Assembly: GCF_007197735.1 (NCBI RefSeq)
Contig: NZ_CP041637.1
Location: forward strand, 2,761,001 to 2,825,000
Source: Formosa sediminum
Lineage (GTDB): Bacteria; Bacteroidota; Bacteroidia; Flavobacteriales; Flavobacteriaceae
Direction: 5' to 3'
Length of the DNA: 64,000 nt
Numbering within the stretch: position 1 is the first letter of the stretch; each line of letters starts with the position of its first letter. Positions 42,079-52,785 of the stretch are shown here, one piece after another. The notes under the pieces are model-generated. The model ran no database searches. It had not been told where the DNA came from and saw only the letters and a program-made list of their open reading frames with translations. A program made the translations under genes and the position numbers.

Positions 42079-43029
42079 ATGAAAAAACTACTTCTAAAAA
42101 TGCTGGGTTACGCTATATTAATTCTAATAAGTTTAGAAATTATAATAAGAGTATGTCATTTAACTAAAGATTATCCAGTACGATTTGTCGATGAGTATGG
42201 TGTAGAGAAATGGGTTCCAAATCAAGATGGGTATTCGGTAACTGGAATTAGACGACAGAATTTCTCTCAATATCACATTAATAATTCTGGATTTAATTCG
42301 TACAGAGAATTTACTCCCACACTTAATACTGTTGAAATTGCTTTAGTTGGAGATTCTTTTATAGAAGGGTTTCATCAAAACTATCTTAATTCTATAGGTA
42401 GAAAGTTGGAAGATGACTTAACAGATATTCAAGTATACGAATATGGTTATGCTGGCTACGACTTCGCAGATCAATTACATTTAATACATCAATATAAATC
42501 TACTTTCGATAAGATAGATTATGTGATTTTAGGTTTAAAATTTGAAAATGATTTACAACGCGGAAGTTATACAGTTAAAGCAGACCGTATGAAATTTGAA
42601 TCTCCTATGTATAAAAATTTAAGGCAGATTAAATTATTAGTGTATTTACAAAATGTTGGGGCTTTAGATGATGTAAAACATTTGGTTTCAAATTTAGGTT
42701 CTAAAAAAAGGAAAAAGAAATTAGCAGAAAAATCTTTAACAAATCTAAACCAAGAGTACATTAAAAATTTTGAAACTTTAGTCAATAAATATGGTTATGA
42801 TAAAACCCGATTTGTATTATTAATAGATAAGCAAAATACGGCTGAAGTTTTTTTAAATTATTTAGAAACACATGCTTATAAATATCTGGATTTTTCGGAG
42901 TCGCTAAGCAATTCAAAAACTGCAACCAATTTAATTTATGATAAACATTGGAACAATCATGGACGGACATTAGTTGCTAAATTAATTGCAACTTATATTG
43001 CTAAAGAAGAAAAACTAAAATCAGAATAA
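42079..43029 (+). CDS. SGNH-like membrane-anchored protein, partner of the MBOAT enzyme
   Basis: This is a 316-residue protein. A signal anchor (MLGYAILILISLEIIIRV) precedes an SGNH-type domain: block I ALVGDSFIEGF (Ser nucleophile) and the DxxH pair in DKHWNNHGR near the C-terminus. This is the AlgJ/AlgX or PatB-like arrangement that takes an acyl group from the MBOAT protein and puts it on a polysaccharide. The 4-base gap shows translational coupling with the MBOAT gene. Confidence 0.8.
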   Translation: MKKLLLKMLGYAILILISLEIIIRVCHLTKDYPVRFVDEYGVEKWVPNQDGYSVTGIRRQNFSQYHINNSGFNSYREFTPTLNTVEIALVGDSFIEGFHQNYLNSIGRKLEDDLTDIQVYEYGYAGYDFADQLHLIHQYKSTFDKIDYVILGLKFENDLQRGSYTVKADRMKFESPMYKNLRQIKLLVYLQNVGALDDVKHLVSNLGSKKRKKKLAEKSLTNLNQEYIKNFETLVNKYGYDKTRFVLLIDKQNTAEVFLNYLETHAYKYLDFSESLSNSKTATNLIYDKHWNNHGRTLVAKLIATYIAKEEKLKSE

Positions 43030-43154
43030 ATCAATTTTAAACTCAAAACAAATCAAAATTTTTAGTGTATTAATAATTGGATTTTAAGGCTTTTAGAAGC
43101 AATTTAATTGTAAGGATATACTAGGATATTAATTAGAATATAATTTTAAATCTT

Positions 43155-44222
43155 ATGAAATTAATTGTTTCCGAAATTAATAACGAAGCCGATTTTAACA
43201 CCTATTTAAATGTTATAAACACATTTGAATATATTAATCCCTTTTATAAAATATGGGCGGCTAACCTTGAAGATGTATTAGAAGAAAAATTAAGATATTT
43301 TAAAGCTGTATCTAGTGAAGACGACACCCAATTATTAGTTGTAATGCCATTCTTAATTCTAGATATAGAGCAAAATGGAGTATCCACGTCTTATTTTGAT
43401 GTGAAATCGCCCTATGGTTATAGTGGTCCTATTTTTAATGAGGACTTACCCGATGCAGATTTAATGATGTTTTGGAAATTAGTAGACCAATGGTACCTAG
43501 AACATAATGTCGTTACAGAGTTTATTCGGTTTAGTTTAAATAACAATTGTAAGCTGTATTCGGGGACTCTTATTTCTGCTTTAACCAACGTAAAAGGCGA
43601 AATTATTTCTGAAGAAGCACAATGGAATAATTTCAAATCAAAAGTGAGAAACAATTACCGAAAGAGTACTTCTGAGCAGTTAAAGGTGAAATTTGTACAA
43701 GGAGATTGTGATGCAGAAACCATTGCTTTATTTCATAGTATTTACATCCAAACAATGGCTCGTATACATGCGAGTAAAGATTATTTATATTCATTAAATT
43801 ATTTTAAAAAAATTATAGAAATTAGTAAAGAAGAATTTTTAATTGTTTTTGTATATGCAGGAGACATTGCTATTTCGGTAGAACTAATTTTAATTGCAGG
43901 AGATACATTATTCTCTTATTTAGGAGGTACATTGTCTGAGTTTTTTAATTTAAGGCCTAACGATTTTCTTAAAATAAATGTGATAAATTGGGCTAGAGCA
44001 CACGAGTATAAATATTATGTATTAGGAGGTGGGCGTACAGATGGTGATAATCTTTACCTGTATAAAAAAACATTTTTTCCAAAAGATGAAGATGTAATTT
44101 ATTATACGGGAAGAAAAATTATTAACGAAAAGGTGTATAATAAATTAAGTGCAATGTATTTTGATACAGATGTAGAGCATGAAAATTATTTCCCCATATA
44201 TAGAAAACCAATAGCTATATAA
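43155..44222 (+). CDS. FemAB/GNAT-type aminoacyl- or acyltransferase
   Basis: This is a 355-residue protein with two GNAT-like halves. Recognisable stretches: WNNFKSKVRNNYRKSTSEQLKV (basic helix), ALFHSIYIQTMARIHASKDYL, AGDTLFSYLGGTLSEFFNLRPNDFLKINVINWA and YVLGGGRTDGDNLYLYKKTFFP, as in FemAB-like and lipid II:glycine transferase proteins. It follows the MBOAT/SGNH pair on the same strand after 125 bases, and may add an acyl or amino-acid group to the same surface material. Substrate unknown. Confidence 0.8.
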   Translation: MKLIVSEINNEADFNTYLNVINTFEYINPFYKIWAANLEDVLEEKLRYFKAVSSEDDTQLLVVMPFLILDIEQNGVSTSYFDVKSPYGYSGPIFNEDLPDADLMMFWKLVDQWYLEHNVVTEFIRFSLNNNCKLYSGTLISALTNVKGEIISEEAQWNNFKSKVRNNYRKSTSEQLKVKFVQGDCDAETIALFHSIYIQTMARIHASKDYLYSLNYFKKIIEISKEEFLIVFVYAGDIAISVELILIAGDTLFSYLGGTLSEFFNLRPNDFLKINVINWARAHEYKYYVLGGGRTDGDNLYLYKKTFFPKDEDVIYYTGRKIINEKVYNKLSAMYFDTDVEHENYFPIYRKPIAI

Positions 44223-44255
44223 TAAGCCGTAATTTTTAATAAATATATGCTTTTA

Positions 44256-44630
44256 CTATCTGGTAAAATAGTTATCAAGTACTTCAAGTTTAACTTCAGC
44301 GACACCATCGTTAATTAGGCCAATTTCTTTTGCTGCCGCTTTAGATAAATCTATAATTCTGTTGTTACTATAAGGACCACGGTCGTTAATAATCACGACT
44401 ACAGATTTATTATTACTAAGGTTAGTAACTCTAACCTTAGTGTTAAATGGTAAGGTAAGGTGGGCAGCCGTAAATGCATTTTTGTTATAAAGTGCACCGC
44501 TAGCGGTATAATTACCTTGTAATGAATCACTATAAAAGGAAGCTTTACCAGACCATATATCCTGTGCTGTACTTAAATGCGTACTTAGCAATATACAGCA
44601 AATGAGAAAACATTGAATGTAATATTTCAT
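44256..44630 (-). CDS. rlpA: RlpA-like double-psi beta-barrel protein
   Basis: This is a 124-residue protein. A signal peptide (to THLSTAQ) precedes one DPBB domain: GKASFYSDSLQGNYTASGALYNKNAFTAAHLTLPFNTKVRV, then VVVIINDRGPYSNNRIIDLSKAAAKEIGL with the catalytic-type Asp. RlpA acts on peptidoglycan glycan strands; this short form lacks a SPOR domain, so it would not be targeted to the septum that way. Confidence 0.9.
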   Translation of the reverse strand: MKYYIQCFLICCILLSTHLSTAQDIWSGKASFYSDSLQGNYTASGALYNKNAFTAAHLTLPFNTKVRVTNLSNNKSVVVIINDRGPYSNNRIIDLSKAAAKEIGLINDGVAEVKLEVLDNYFTR

Positions 44631-44663
44631 TGCATAAAACTTAAGTTAAAATATACCTAACTA

Positions 44664-45185
44664 CTATTCTGTTTTTATTTCTAGTGGTTTTAGTATACCG
44701 TCAAAAGTAATACTATTTCTATTACTACTATTTACAAATAAAGTAGCAGAATCTGGACCATACATGGTTAAAGTAATATTGAAATTTTCAGAGTCATTAC
44801 TAATATCAAACTTAATAGTTCCCGTGTGTTTTTTGTCGTTATATTTTAACGAATATTCTTTGTAAGGACCTTCAAAATTAATACCACCATCACCACCATA
44901 ACTAGCAATATGCGCTACACCAAAATATGGCATATCGGCTTCTGTAATGGAGTCGTTAACTTTAAGGTAATTTGGGTTTCCTATTAAACTTATGCGTCTA
45001 CCACCTTGAGTTGTGGCCCAGTCAGCCTCAAAAGTAAATTTAGAAGTTTCTAAAAGTGTTTTTACGGCACTGTATTCTTGTTCTTTTTTTTCTTGTTTAA
45101 GAGCTTTTCTTTCGGCTTTAGTTTGAGAGAACCCTAAATTAATACTAAACATTAATACAAAACAAGCAATTATATAGGTTTTCAT
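44664..45185 (-). CDS. DUF4251 secreted protein
   Basis: The protein has 173 residues from the ATG at 45183-45185 (the frame is open 14 codons upstream). Signal peptide to LGFSQ, then a Lys/Glu-rich helix, then the DUF4251 core: KFTFEADWATTQGGRRISLIGNPNYLKV, MPYFGVAHIASYGGDGGINFEGPYKEYSL and TLTMYGPDSATLFVNSSNRNSI. Function unknown; common in Bacteroidetes envelopes. Confidence 0.85.
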   Translation of the reverse strand: MKTYIIACFVLMFSINLGFSQTKAERKALKQEKKEQEYSAVKTLLETSKFTFEADWATTQGGRRISLIGNPNYLKVNDSITEADMPYFGVAHIASYGGDGGINFEGPYKEYSLKYNDKKHTGTIKFDISNDSENFNITLTMYGPDSATLFVNSSNRNSITFDGILKPLEIKTE

Positions 45186-45292
45186 GATATATTGATTTTT
45201 AGATTTATATAACAAATTATATACCAAAATACGAAATTATGTTAAAACACGAATGTCTATATAATTGTAGAGATTTAAATAAGACAGTTCTA

Positions 45293-46630
45293 TTATTTGG
45301 TATTGCGTTTACTTAAAAATCGTTTTATCCATAACCCTGACTTTTTAATGGTGCGTTTTTGGGTGTTAAAATTGGTGTGGATAATGCCAAATCGAGGTTT
45401 AGTGCCTTCGGCCCATTCAAAGTTATCTACTAAAGTCCATATAAAATAGCCTTTTATGGGCATATTATTTTCAATTGCTTTAAAGGTATATTTAAAAGTT
45501 TTCTTGAAGTACGATATGCGCTGTTTATCATTTATTTTTCCATCGATTAATTCATCTTCAAAACACACCCCAGATTCTGTAATATAAATAGCTTTAACAC
45601 CTGGATAGGCGTTAAATTTTTCTAACATTTTGTATAAGCCTTTCGGGTAAATTTCCAAGTTCATCGCGTTTAGTTTAACATTCCTTTTATCGGCAGGCAC
45701 TTCAGTAGCAAACAAAATAGGAGGGAGTAAACTAAATTTAGCTACCACTTTAAAATAGTATTGTACCCCAATAAAATCGAAGTCGAATGGTAACATGTCT
45801 TCATCTCCAGGTTTCATATACTTCGACATAAAATTTAAGCCGGCAAAAGCATCTAAAGGATATCCCATACCTAAAGCGGGCTCAATAAAAAATCGATTTA
45901 ATAAAGCATCAATACGTACGGCGGCATGTTTATGCATAACACGGCGGTTAAATGGACGCACATACGAACAGGAAAATGTAGTTCCTATTACAGCATTTTC
46001 AACATTTTTTCTAACTATCCGACCACCTAAGGATTGACAAAGTGCAGCATGATGAGAGGCAGGAAGAAAGTTTGAAATGCCTTTTTTACCAGGCGCGTGT
46101 ATGCCCATATAATAGCCTAAACCTATAAAGCTCATGGGTTCATTAAGGATAATCCATGTGTTAACTTTATGGCCATATTCTTTGGTACAAAACTCGACAT
46201 AACTTTCAAACCAATTTAAAATTTCACGATTTACCCAGCCACCTTTATTTTGTAAAGCTTGAGGTAAATCCCAATGATATAAGGTGATCCAAGGTTCTAA
46301 ATTATGTTCTAAAGCATGGTCTATAACATGGTGATAAAATTGTACGCCTTCCGGATTTATCTTACCTTCTCCGTCAGGGAAAATTCTAGACCACGATAAA
46401 GAAAAGCGAAAACAATCTAGGTTTAAAGCCTTAACATGGGCTATATCTTCTTTATAATTTGAATAAAAATCTGTAGCCGTATTTCCATTTCCTTTTTTAA
46501 AAGTTCTTCTATTGGTAAACGTATCCCATATTGAAGGTCCTTTGCCGTGAGTGTTATAAGCGCCTTCATTTTGATAAGACGATATGGTGACGCCCCATTT
46601 AAAGTGTTTTGGAAATTGTTTTGATTTCAC
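45293..46630 (-). CDS. bglB: GH1 beta-glucosidase
   Basis: This is a 445-residue (beta/alpha)8 barrel of glycoside hydrolase family 1. Start HFKWGVTISSYQNEGAYNTHGKGPSIWDTF; acid/base Glu in WIILNEPMSF; nucleophile Glu in AIYITESGV; WTLVDNFEWAEG at the end of the barrel. The frame starts with GTG at 46628-46630. There is no signal peptide, so it hydrolyses imported disaccharides in the cytosol. No sugar transporter lies beside it. Confidence 0.95.
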   Translation of the reverse strand: MKSKQFPKHFKWGVTISSYQNEGAYNTHGKGPSIWDTFTNRRTFKKGNGNTATDFYSNYKEDIAHVKALNLDCFRFSLSWSRIFPDGEGKINPEGVQFYHHVIDHALEHNLEPWITLYHWDLPQALQNKGGWVNREILNWFESYVEFCTKEYGHKVNTWIILNEPMSFIGLGYYMGIHAPGKKGISNFLPASHHAALCQSLGGRIVRKNVENAVIGTTFSCSYVRPFNRRVMHKHAAVRIDALLNRFFIEPALGMGYPLDAFAGLNFMSKYMKPGDEDMLPFDFDFIGVQYYFKVVAKFSLLPPILFATEVPADKRNVKLNAMNLEIYPKGLYKMLEKFNAYPGVKAIYITESGVCFEDELIDGKINDKQRISYFKKTFKYTFKAIENNMPIKGYFIWTLVDNFEWAEGTKPRFGIIHTNFNTQKRTIKKSGLWIKRFLSKRNTK

Positions 46631-46834
46631 TTAGTATGTGTCTTATAGCGCTTGGTTATTTAAATACACGCCGATTTTAATACATAAAAATAGGTTTTAC
46701 TAAGCCGGAACTGTAAACTTAAACTTTAAGAATAGATTAAGTTTTAACTTTAAATTCTTCGTTTTAATCTTCATAAATTTGAAGTATCTATTTTATGAAT
46801 TTAAATTTAGAATAGAATAAACAGTACATTACAT

Positions 46835-47836
46835 ATGAGCCCAAGTAAATTGAATCACATAAAATTTTCGGTATTAGATTTAGTTCCTATAACTAAAGGC
46901 AATACACAGCAACAAGCCATGCATAATGCTTTAAATTTAGCACAACATGTAGAGGCTTTAGGGTATTCGCGCTATTGGATTTCTGAACACCATAATATGG
47001 ATAGTTTAGTGAGTTCTGCCACAGTAGTTTTATTAGGATTTATTGCTCAGGGCACATCTAAAATAAAAGTAGGGTCTGGAGGTATAATGTTACCAAATCA
47101 TGCGCCTTTAGTGGTGGCAGAACAATTTGGAACGTTAGAAACGTTATACCCAGGACGTATAGATTTAGGTTTAGGGCGTGCACCAGGAACAGATCAGCGT
47201 ACCGCAATGGCATTACGTCGCGATAGGCAAGAGAGCGTTCAGGATTTTCCGAATAATATTCAAGAATTACAAGATTATTTTGAAAATGAAGATTTAGGGC
47301 ATCCTGTAAGGGCGATTCCTGGCGAAGGTCTAGATGTGCCTATTTATCTATTAGGTTCTAGTACATTTAGTGCCGATTTAGCGGCGAAAAAAGGCTTGCC
47401 GTATGCGTTTGCAAGTCATTTTGCCCCAGCACAGTTATTCGATGCCTTACATATTTATAATAATGCATTTACTCCAAATTCTAAACACCAAAAGCCTTAT
47501 AGTATGGCGTGTGTAAATGTTATTGCTGCAGACACAGATGCTGAAGCTAAAGTTTTAGCAACGAGTTTATTTCAATTGGCTATGGGGATTATAACTAATG
47601 TACGCCGACCTTTACAACCACCTGTACAATCTATGGATGGTATATGGAACGAGCAGCAACAAGCCATGATTATGAATATGTTGCATTATACATTTATAGG
47701 ATCTAAAGCTACAATTGAAAAAGAGATTTCAGATTTTGTTGCCAAAACTCAAGTACAAGAACTTATTGTCGTTTCGCATATTTATGATCATGAGGCACGT
47801 AAAAAATCTTATGAAATATTGAGTGAAATATTTTAA
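46835..47836 (+). CDS. LLM-class flavin-dependent oxidoreductase
   Basis: This is a 333-residue protein. It matches the luciferase-like monooxygenase subfamily: FSVLDLVPITKGNTQQQAMHNALNLA, ISEHHNMDSLVSSATVVLLG, GSGGIMLPNHAPLVVAEQFGTLETLYPGRIDLGLGRAPGTD. The last blocks are near-signature for the MsnO8/alkanal-monooxygenase-like group. Substrate unknown; needs FMNH2 from a reductase encoded elsewhere. Confidence 0.94.
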   Translation: MSPSKLNHIKFSVLDLVPITKGNTQQQAMHNALNLAQHVEALGYSRYWISEHHNMDSLVSSATVVLLGFIAQGTSKIKVGSGGIMLPNHAPLVVAEQFGTLETLYPGRIDLGLGRAPGTDQRTAMALRRDRQESVQDFPNNIQELQDYFENEDLGHPVRAIPGEGLDVPIYLLGSSTFSADLAAKKGLPYAFASHFAPAQLFDALHIYNNAFTPNSKHQKPYSMACVNVIAADTDAEAKVLATSLFQLAMGIITNVRRPLQPPVQSMDGIWNEQQQAMIMNMLHYTFIGSKATIEKEISDFVAKTQVQELIVVSHIYDHEARKKSYEILSEIF

Positions 47837-47859
47837 GATGATTAAATAATAATTGGGTA

Positions 47860-48417
47860 TTAAGCTGTATACTGAAGATGTTTGAGGCGTTTACCAACAA
47901 GACACCTTGTACCTACTATTTTAAAACCAAGGTTTATATATAAGTTTTCGGCTTTAGGATTGTGTTCTTCTACAAGTAATCCCAAAATGTTATGCTGTTT
48001 ATAAACATAGGTTTGAATGATAAACTTTAAAAGCATTGCTCCAATACCTTTACCTTGTTCACTTTTTATTACAGCGAAAGAGTCAATATATATTTCGCCA
48101 GGTTCAGTTTCATCTTCAGGGTTTAAGGTTGAGTTGTAATGTGAGTTTATATATTGTTGTATGGACTGTCTTAATGATGCTAAACATGCGCCATCGTAAC
48201 AATTAATAGCTGCTATAACTTGATGTTCATTTTCAACAACATAACAATTCTGATATGAATACTGATTGTTTTGCTGCTTTGTAAAGTGCTCTAAAAACGC
48301 TAAGGCTTCGTTGTAATCTGCAACTCCAATAAATTCATAAACAATAGTTTCCATAGCAGTAAGTAGTAACTCGGCAATAGCTTTAGAATCAGTACGAGTA
48401 GCTTTTCGAATATGCAT
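47860..48417 (-). CDS. GNAT-family N-acetyltransferase
   Basis: This is a 185-residue protein with the GNAT fold: IRKATRTDSKAIAELLL at the N-terminus, EIYIDSFAVIKSEQGKGIGAMLLKFI (acetyl-CoA loop QGKGIG), and LVEEHNPKAENLYINLGFKIVGTR. Substrate unknown. It lies 23 bases from the serine hydrolase stop on the same strand and may be in one transcript with it. Confidence 0.92.
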   Translation of the reverse strand: MHIRKATRTDSKAIAELLLTAMETIVYEFIGVADYNEALAFLEHFTKQQNNQYSYQNCYVVENEHQVIAAINCYDGACLASLRQSIQQYINSHYNSTLNPEDETEPGEIYIDSFAVIKSEQGKGIGAMLLKFIIQTYVYKQHNILGLLVEEHNPKAENLYINLGFKIVGTRCLVGKRLKHLQYTA

Positions 48418-48440
48418 GCTCTATATAGACTTAGAGAAAT

Positions 48441-50009
48441 TTAATCAACACGAGTTAAATTCAAATCCTGAAAATCGAAACTAAAATCGATGTTAGGCGA
48501 GATGCCTTTCATTTTAATTCCAATGGCTTGACCTTCTTCATTTAAATGAAATGTAGCAAAAGCATCGCAAGGCATTCCTGTAAATTCCCATTTTACTGCA
48601 AATGTTGTTGCTTTATAAAAATACATTTGTCCGTTTAATTTTGGCGAACGTTTACACGTAAACCACAAAGCACCGTTCTTTTCAGTAACTGTGATATCTC
48701 CAAACCACGGATCGTTATAAGTTCCAGTATAAGTCTTGAAATCTATCTTGGTCTTTTTATTAGCTTTTACAGTATCCCAAACGGCTTTAGTTACTTTATC
48801 TCCATCTTGTTCTTGAGCTTTACTATAAGCATGTAGTTCGGTAACCCAATCTTTTTTGTCGAGTCCTAAATACATATCTAATAGCGTTTCAGAAACCGAA
48901 TAAAAGGCATAACTACCAGGATCGGTATTGGTTAACACCACAATACCTAAATTAAGTTCTGGAATGAGCATAGTACGCGATAACATGCCTGTAATACCAC
49001 CCGTATGACTCAGCATGATTTTTCCTTTAACATCAGATATTTTCCAACCTAAGCCATAAGCAGAGAAATGATTGTCTCTACGGCCATCACCATACATATT
49101 GTATCCAGTCATGGTTATTGGAGACCACATTTGTTTCTGTACAGTTTCAGAAAATAAAGTTTTAGACAAACTGTCTCCGTATTTTCCTTTATTAAGTTGC
49201 ACCAACATCCATTTGGTTAAATCGTTAACACTCGCATTAATTCCGCCAGCAGCACCAACTAAATCTCCACCATCATAAGGTTCAAGTACTTTAATTTCGT
49301 TGTTGTAAGAACTATGTGGCATGGCAACATTAGCTTGTGCTGGAATACGGTTAAGGAGCGGTTTAGCTGTTGTCATCGCTAACGGATCAAAAATTCGTGT
49401 TTGTATAAAGTCTGCCCAACTTGTACCACTTACTCTATAAACCACTTCGCCTGCCACTAAATACAATAAGTTATCGTAATCGTATTTTGTACGAAACGCA
49501 GAAGTGGGTGTTTGGTATTGAAAACTTTTAATAATGTCGTCTATCGTATAATCTCCACCATCAGGAAAAATCATTAAATCACCAGCACCTAAGCCTAAAC
49601 CACTTCTATGGGTAAGCAAATCTGTAATGGTAAAATTAGCTGTAACATAATCGTTATACATTTTAAATTCCGGAATATAATCTACCACTTTATCATCCCA
49701 GGATAATTTACCTTCATCTACTAATATCGCAAGTGCGGCTCCAGTAAATGCTTTTGAATTGGAAGCTATAGAAAATAGCGTATGTTCATCTACGTCTTCT
49801 TTAGTTTCAATAGATTTTAATCCATAACCTTTAGAGTGTACAACATTTCCATCTTTTACAATGGCGATTGCCATACCTACAGTATTATTAAGACCTAGAG
49901 TTTTTGCGACTAACGAATCTATTTGAGTAGACTGTACTGTTTGAGAGAACCCTGTAAAACTGATAAAACAGAAAAGGCTAAGACTGCAAATGTGTTTTAA
50001 ATAAGACAT
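48441..50009 (-). CDS. Serine hydrolase (class C beta-lactamase/PBP-like) with DUF3471
   Basis: This is a 522-residue protein. Signal peptide to FTGFSQ. Active-site SxxK in FSIASNSKAFTGAALAIL, YxN in KYDYDNLLYLVAGEV, and the HTG motif in LSHTGGITGMLS. Residues 410-522 form the DUF3471 beta domain (TYTGTYNDPWFGDITVTEKNG). Acts in the periplasm as an esterase or D-amino-acid peptidase; true beta-lactamase activity is not implied. Confidence 0.92.
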   Translation of the reverse strand: MSYLKHICSLSLFCFISFTGFSQTVQSTQIDSLVAKTLGLNNTVGMAIAIVKDGNVVHSKGYGLKSIETKEDVDEHTLFSIASNSKAFTGAALAILVDEGKLSWDDKVVDYIPEFKMYNDYVTANFTITDLLTHRSGLGLGAGDLMIFPDGGDYTIDDIIKSFQYQTPTSAFRTKYDYDNLLYLVAGEVVYRVSGTSWADFIQTRIFDPLAMTTAKPLLNRIPAQANVAMPHSSYNNEIKVLEPYDGGDLVGAAGGINASVNDLTKWMLVQLNKGKYGDSLSKTLFSETVQKQMWSPITMTGYNMYGDGRRDNHFSAYGLGWKISDVKGKIMLSHTGGITGMLSRTMLIPELNLGIVVLTNTDPGSYAFYSVSETLLDMYLGLDKKDWVTELHAYSKAQEQDGDKVTKAVWDTVKANKKTKIDFKTYTGTYNDPWFGDITVTEKNGALWFTCKRSPKLNGQMYFYKATTFAVKWEFTGMPCDAFATFHLNEEGQAIGIKMKGISPNIDFSFDFQDLNLTRVD

Positions 50010-50505
50010 GTATAAAGGTTGAATTTTAATGATGGATATAGTTTAAGAATTAAATGTAATAAAAATTAATGTGAGTGCATTTTTTTGGATGTTTAAGGTA
50101 GTAAAACGTTAAGTGCTTAAAAATGTGATATTTTATTATAATTACAAGGTTTTCGTGAATCATTTTAAGAATTACATTGATTATGTTTAAAATATCTAAT
50201 AATTGTGTAAATAAATTGGTCTTTTATTCTTTTTCTAGAAATGTTAATATTTTTTCAAACGTTTGAAAAAATATCGTCATAAGTATTTGTAAAACAAGTA
50301 ATTATATACTTTTTATAAAAAGTTAGTTTTTGTTAACGAAAATTCACGAAAACAGTACTTTTAATATGTATTAACTGTGCTTTAAGCCTATTTATTGTAT
50401 TGTTCCAAAATCGTATAAAACCTAGCATTTGTCATGTTTTAAACCTTGCTTTCTGCTGAACTTTGAGATATAGATTAAATTATAGACTTAAATAAATATT
50501 TCAGT
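50010..50505. other. Long intergenic region before pflB
   Basis: About 500 AT-rich bases between divergent genes. The only standout is the 28-bp palindrome at 50247-50274. No open frame or RNA gene seen. Confidence 0.5.
50247..50274. promoter_or_regulatory. Perfect 28-bp palindrome, possible LacI-type operator
   Basis: The centre is CAAACGTTTG, extended on each side by six T/A and then an AT step, all perfectly symmetric. A CG-centred palindrome of this kind fits LacI/GalR-family regulators. It lies 232 bases before pflB and 238 before the divergent serine hydrolase; there is no T-run pattern specific to a terminator. Confidence 0.55.
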
Positions 50506-52761
50506 ATGAAAGTAGCAGAGTTAAAAAACACAGACCTTCTTCATGAAGGATTTCAAAACGGAGATTGGAATACATCAATAAATGTACGTGATTTTGTGTA
50601 CAAGAATATTACCCCTTATCATGGTACACACGATTTTTTAATAGGACCTAGCGAGCGTACTAAAAAGCTTTGGGAAGTATGTAAAAATGCAACAAAAATA
50701 GAACGTGCAAACAATGGTGTACACTCTGTAGATACAGACATTGTTTCAGGAATAGCAAATTTTGAAGCTGGATATATAGATAAAGAAAACGAGACTATAG
50801 TTGGTTTACAAACAGATGGTTTATTAAAACGTGCCATGAAACCTTTTGGTGGCTACAAAGTAGTACAAAAAGCATTAGATGAAATTGGTTTAAAGCCAGC
50901 AAATGCCGTAAACGAATTATTCTCTAAATATGTTAAAACTCATAATGATGGTGTTTTTGATGCTTACAATGCAGAAATTAGAAAATTTAGATCGTTAGGA
51001 TTTTTAACAGGTTTACCAGACAATTATGCACGTGGAAGAATAATTGGAGATTATAGAAGAATAGCATTATATGGTATTAATAATTTAATTGATGCTAAAA
51101 AACAAGATTTAGCACATATTAAAGGCCCAATGACAGATGCTGTTATTCGTTTAAGAGAAGAAGTGTCTGAGCAAATTAAAGCGCTAAAAGACATGATTGC
51201 TATGGGTAATGCTTACGGTTTGGATTTAGGACGTCCAGCGCAAAATGCTCAAGAAGCTGTACAATGGACTTACATGGCTTATTTAGCAGCAGTAAAAGAA
51301 CAAGATGGTGCTGCTATGTCTTTAGGAAACGTGTCTGCATTCTTAGATATTTTTATCCAAAGAGATTTAGATAATGAAGTGATTGGAGAAATTGAAGCTC
51401 AAGAATATATTGACCAATTTGTAATGAAATTACGTATGGTACGCCATTTAAGAATGTCTGCATACGATGAAATTTTTGCAGGAGATCCAACTTGGGTTAC
51501 CGAAGCAATTGGTGGAATGTTTAAAGACGGCCGAACTAAAGTTACTAAAACGGCATTTCGTTTCTTACACACATTATACAATTTAGGACCATCACCAGAA
51601 CCTAATATTACAGTATTATGGTCACCTTCATTACCAGAAAATTTCAGAAAATATTGTGCTAAAGTTGCTATTGATACCTCATCAATTCAATTTGAAAATG
51701 ATGATTTAATGCGCGAACTAAGAGGATCTGATGATTACGGTATTGCATGTTGTGTCTCTTACCAAGAAATAGGAAAACAAATCCAATTCTTTGGTGCACG
51801 TACCAACTTAGCAAAAACATTACTTTTAGCTGTAAATGCTGGGCGTTGCGAAATTACAGGTAAGCAAATGGTAAAAGGTATTGCAGTAGATAATGATGAG
51901 TATTTAGACTTCGATAAAGTATTGGCTAATTTTAAAATTGCTATGAAAGAAGTGGCTCGTGTGTATAACGACTCTATGAATATTATTCACTATATGCACG
52001 ATAAATATTATTACGAAAAAGGCCAGATGGCTTTAATAGATACTAACCCTGCCATTAATATTGCTTATGGTATTGCAGGTTTATCTATAGTAGCAGATTC
52101 ACTTTCAGCTATTAAATATGCTAAAGTAAAACCTATTAGAAATGAAGACGGATTAACTGTAAGTTTCGAAATTGAAGGCGAATTCCCTAAATATGGAAAC
52201 GATGACGATCGTGTAGATATTCTTGCTCACAATGCTGTTGAAGATTTTAATAATGAATTAAAACAATTAGCTGTTTATAAAAATGCAGAACCAACCATGT
52301 CTGTACTAACTATTACATCTAATGTCGTGTATGGTAAAAAGACAGGAGCTACTCCAGATGGTAGAGCTAAAGGTGTGCCTTTTGCGCCAGGAGCAAACCC
52401 AATGCATGGACGTGATACTAACGGCGCTATTGCCTCTTTAAATTCTGTTGCTAAAATAGATTATAAAGATTCTCAAGATGGTGTGTCTAACACCTTCTCT
52501 ATAGTCCCTAAATCTTTAGGAGCTACAGACGAAGAACGTATAGATAACTTAGTGTCAACTTTAACTGGATATTTTGCTCATGGTGCGCAACACTTAAATG
52601 TAAACGTACTAGATAAAGATACATTATTAGATGCAATGGAACATCCAGAAAATCACCCACAATTAACTATTCGTGTGTCTGGATATGCTGTTAATTTTAT
52701 AAGACTAACAAGAGAACAACAATTAGAAGTGATTTCTCGTTCGTTCCACGAATCTATGTAA
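50506..52761 (+). CDS. pflB: Formate acetyltransferase (pyruvate formate-lyase)
   Basis: The protein has 751 residues, full length. Active-site Cys pair in [14 protein letters not shown]; glycyl-radical motif RVSGYAVNF near the C-terminus. It converts pyruvate and CoA to acetyl-CoA and formate anaerobically and is destroyed by oxygen. The activase gene and a formate channel follow on the same strand, so this is a complete fermentation module and shows the organism can live without oxygen. Confidence 0.97.
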   Translation: MKVAELKNTDLLHEGFQNGDWNTSINVRDFVYKNITPYHGTHDFLIGPSERTKKLWEVCKNATKIERANNGVHSVDTDIVSGIANFEAGYIDKENETIVGLQTDGLLKRAMKPFGGYKVVQKALDEIGLKPANAVNELFSKYVKTHNDGVFDAYNAEIRKFRSLGFLTGLPDNYARGRIIGDYRRIALYGINNLIDAKKQDLAHIKGPMTDAVIRLREEVSEQIKALKDMIAMGNAYGLDLGRPAQNAQEAVQWTYMAYLAAVKEQDGAAMSLGNVSAFLDIFIQRDLDNEVIGEIEAQEYIDQFVMKLRMVRHLRMSAYDEIFAGDPTWVTEAIGGMFKDGRTKVTKTAFRFLHTLYNLGPSPEPNITVLWSPSLPENFRKYCAKVAIDTSSIQFENDDLMRELRGSDDYGIACCVSYQEIGKQIQFFGARTNLAKTLLLAVNAGRCEITGKQMVKGIAVDNDEYLDFDKVLANFKIAMKEVARVYNDSMNIIHYMHDKYYYEKGQMALIDTNPAINIAYGIAGLSIVADSLSAIKYAKVKPIRNEDGLTVSFEIEGEFPKYGNDDDRVDILAHNAVEDFNNELKQLAVYKNAEPTMSVLTITSNVVYGKKTGATPDGRAKGVPFAPGANPMHGRDTNGAIASLNSVAKIDYKDSQDGVSNTFSIVPKSLGATDEERIDNLVSTLTGYFAHGAQHLNVNVLDKDTLLDAMEHPENHPQLTIRVSGYAVNFIRLTREQQLEVISRSFHESM

Positions 52762-52785
52762 ACCGCACTCTGTGTATTTAACTAG

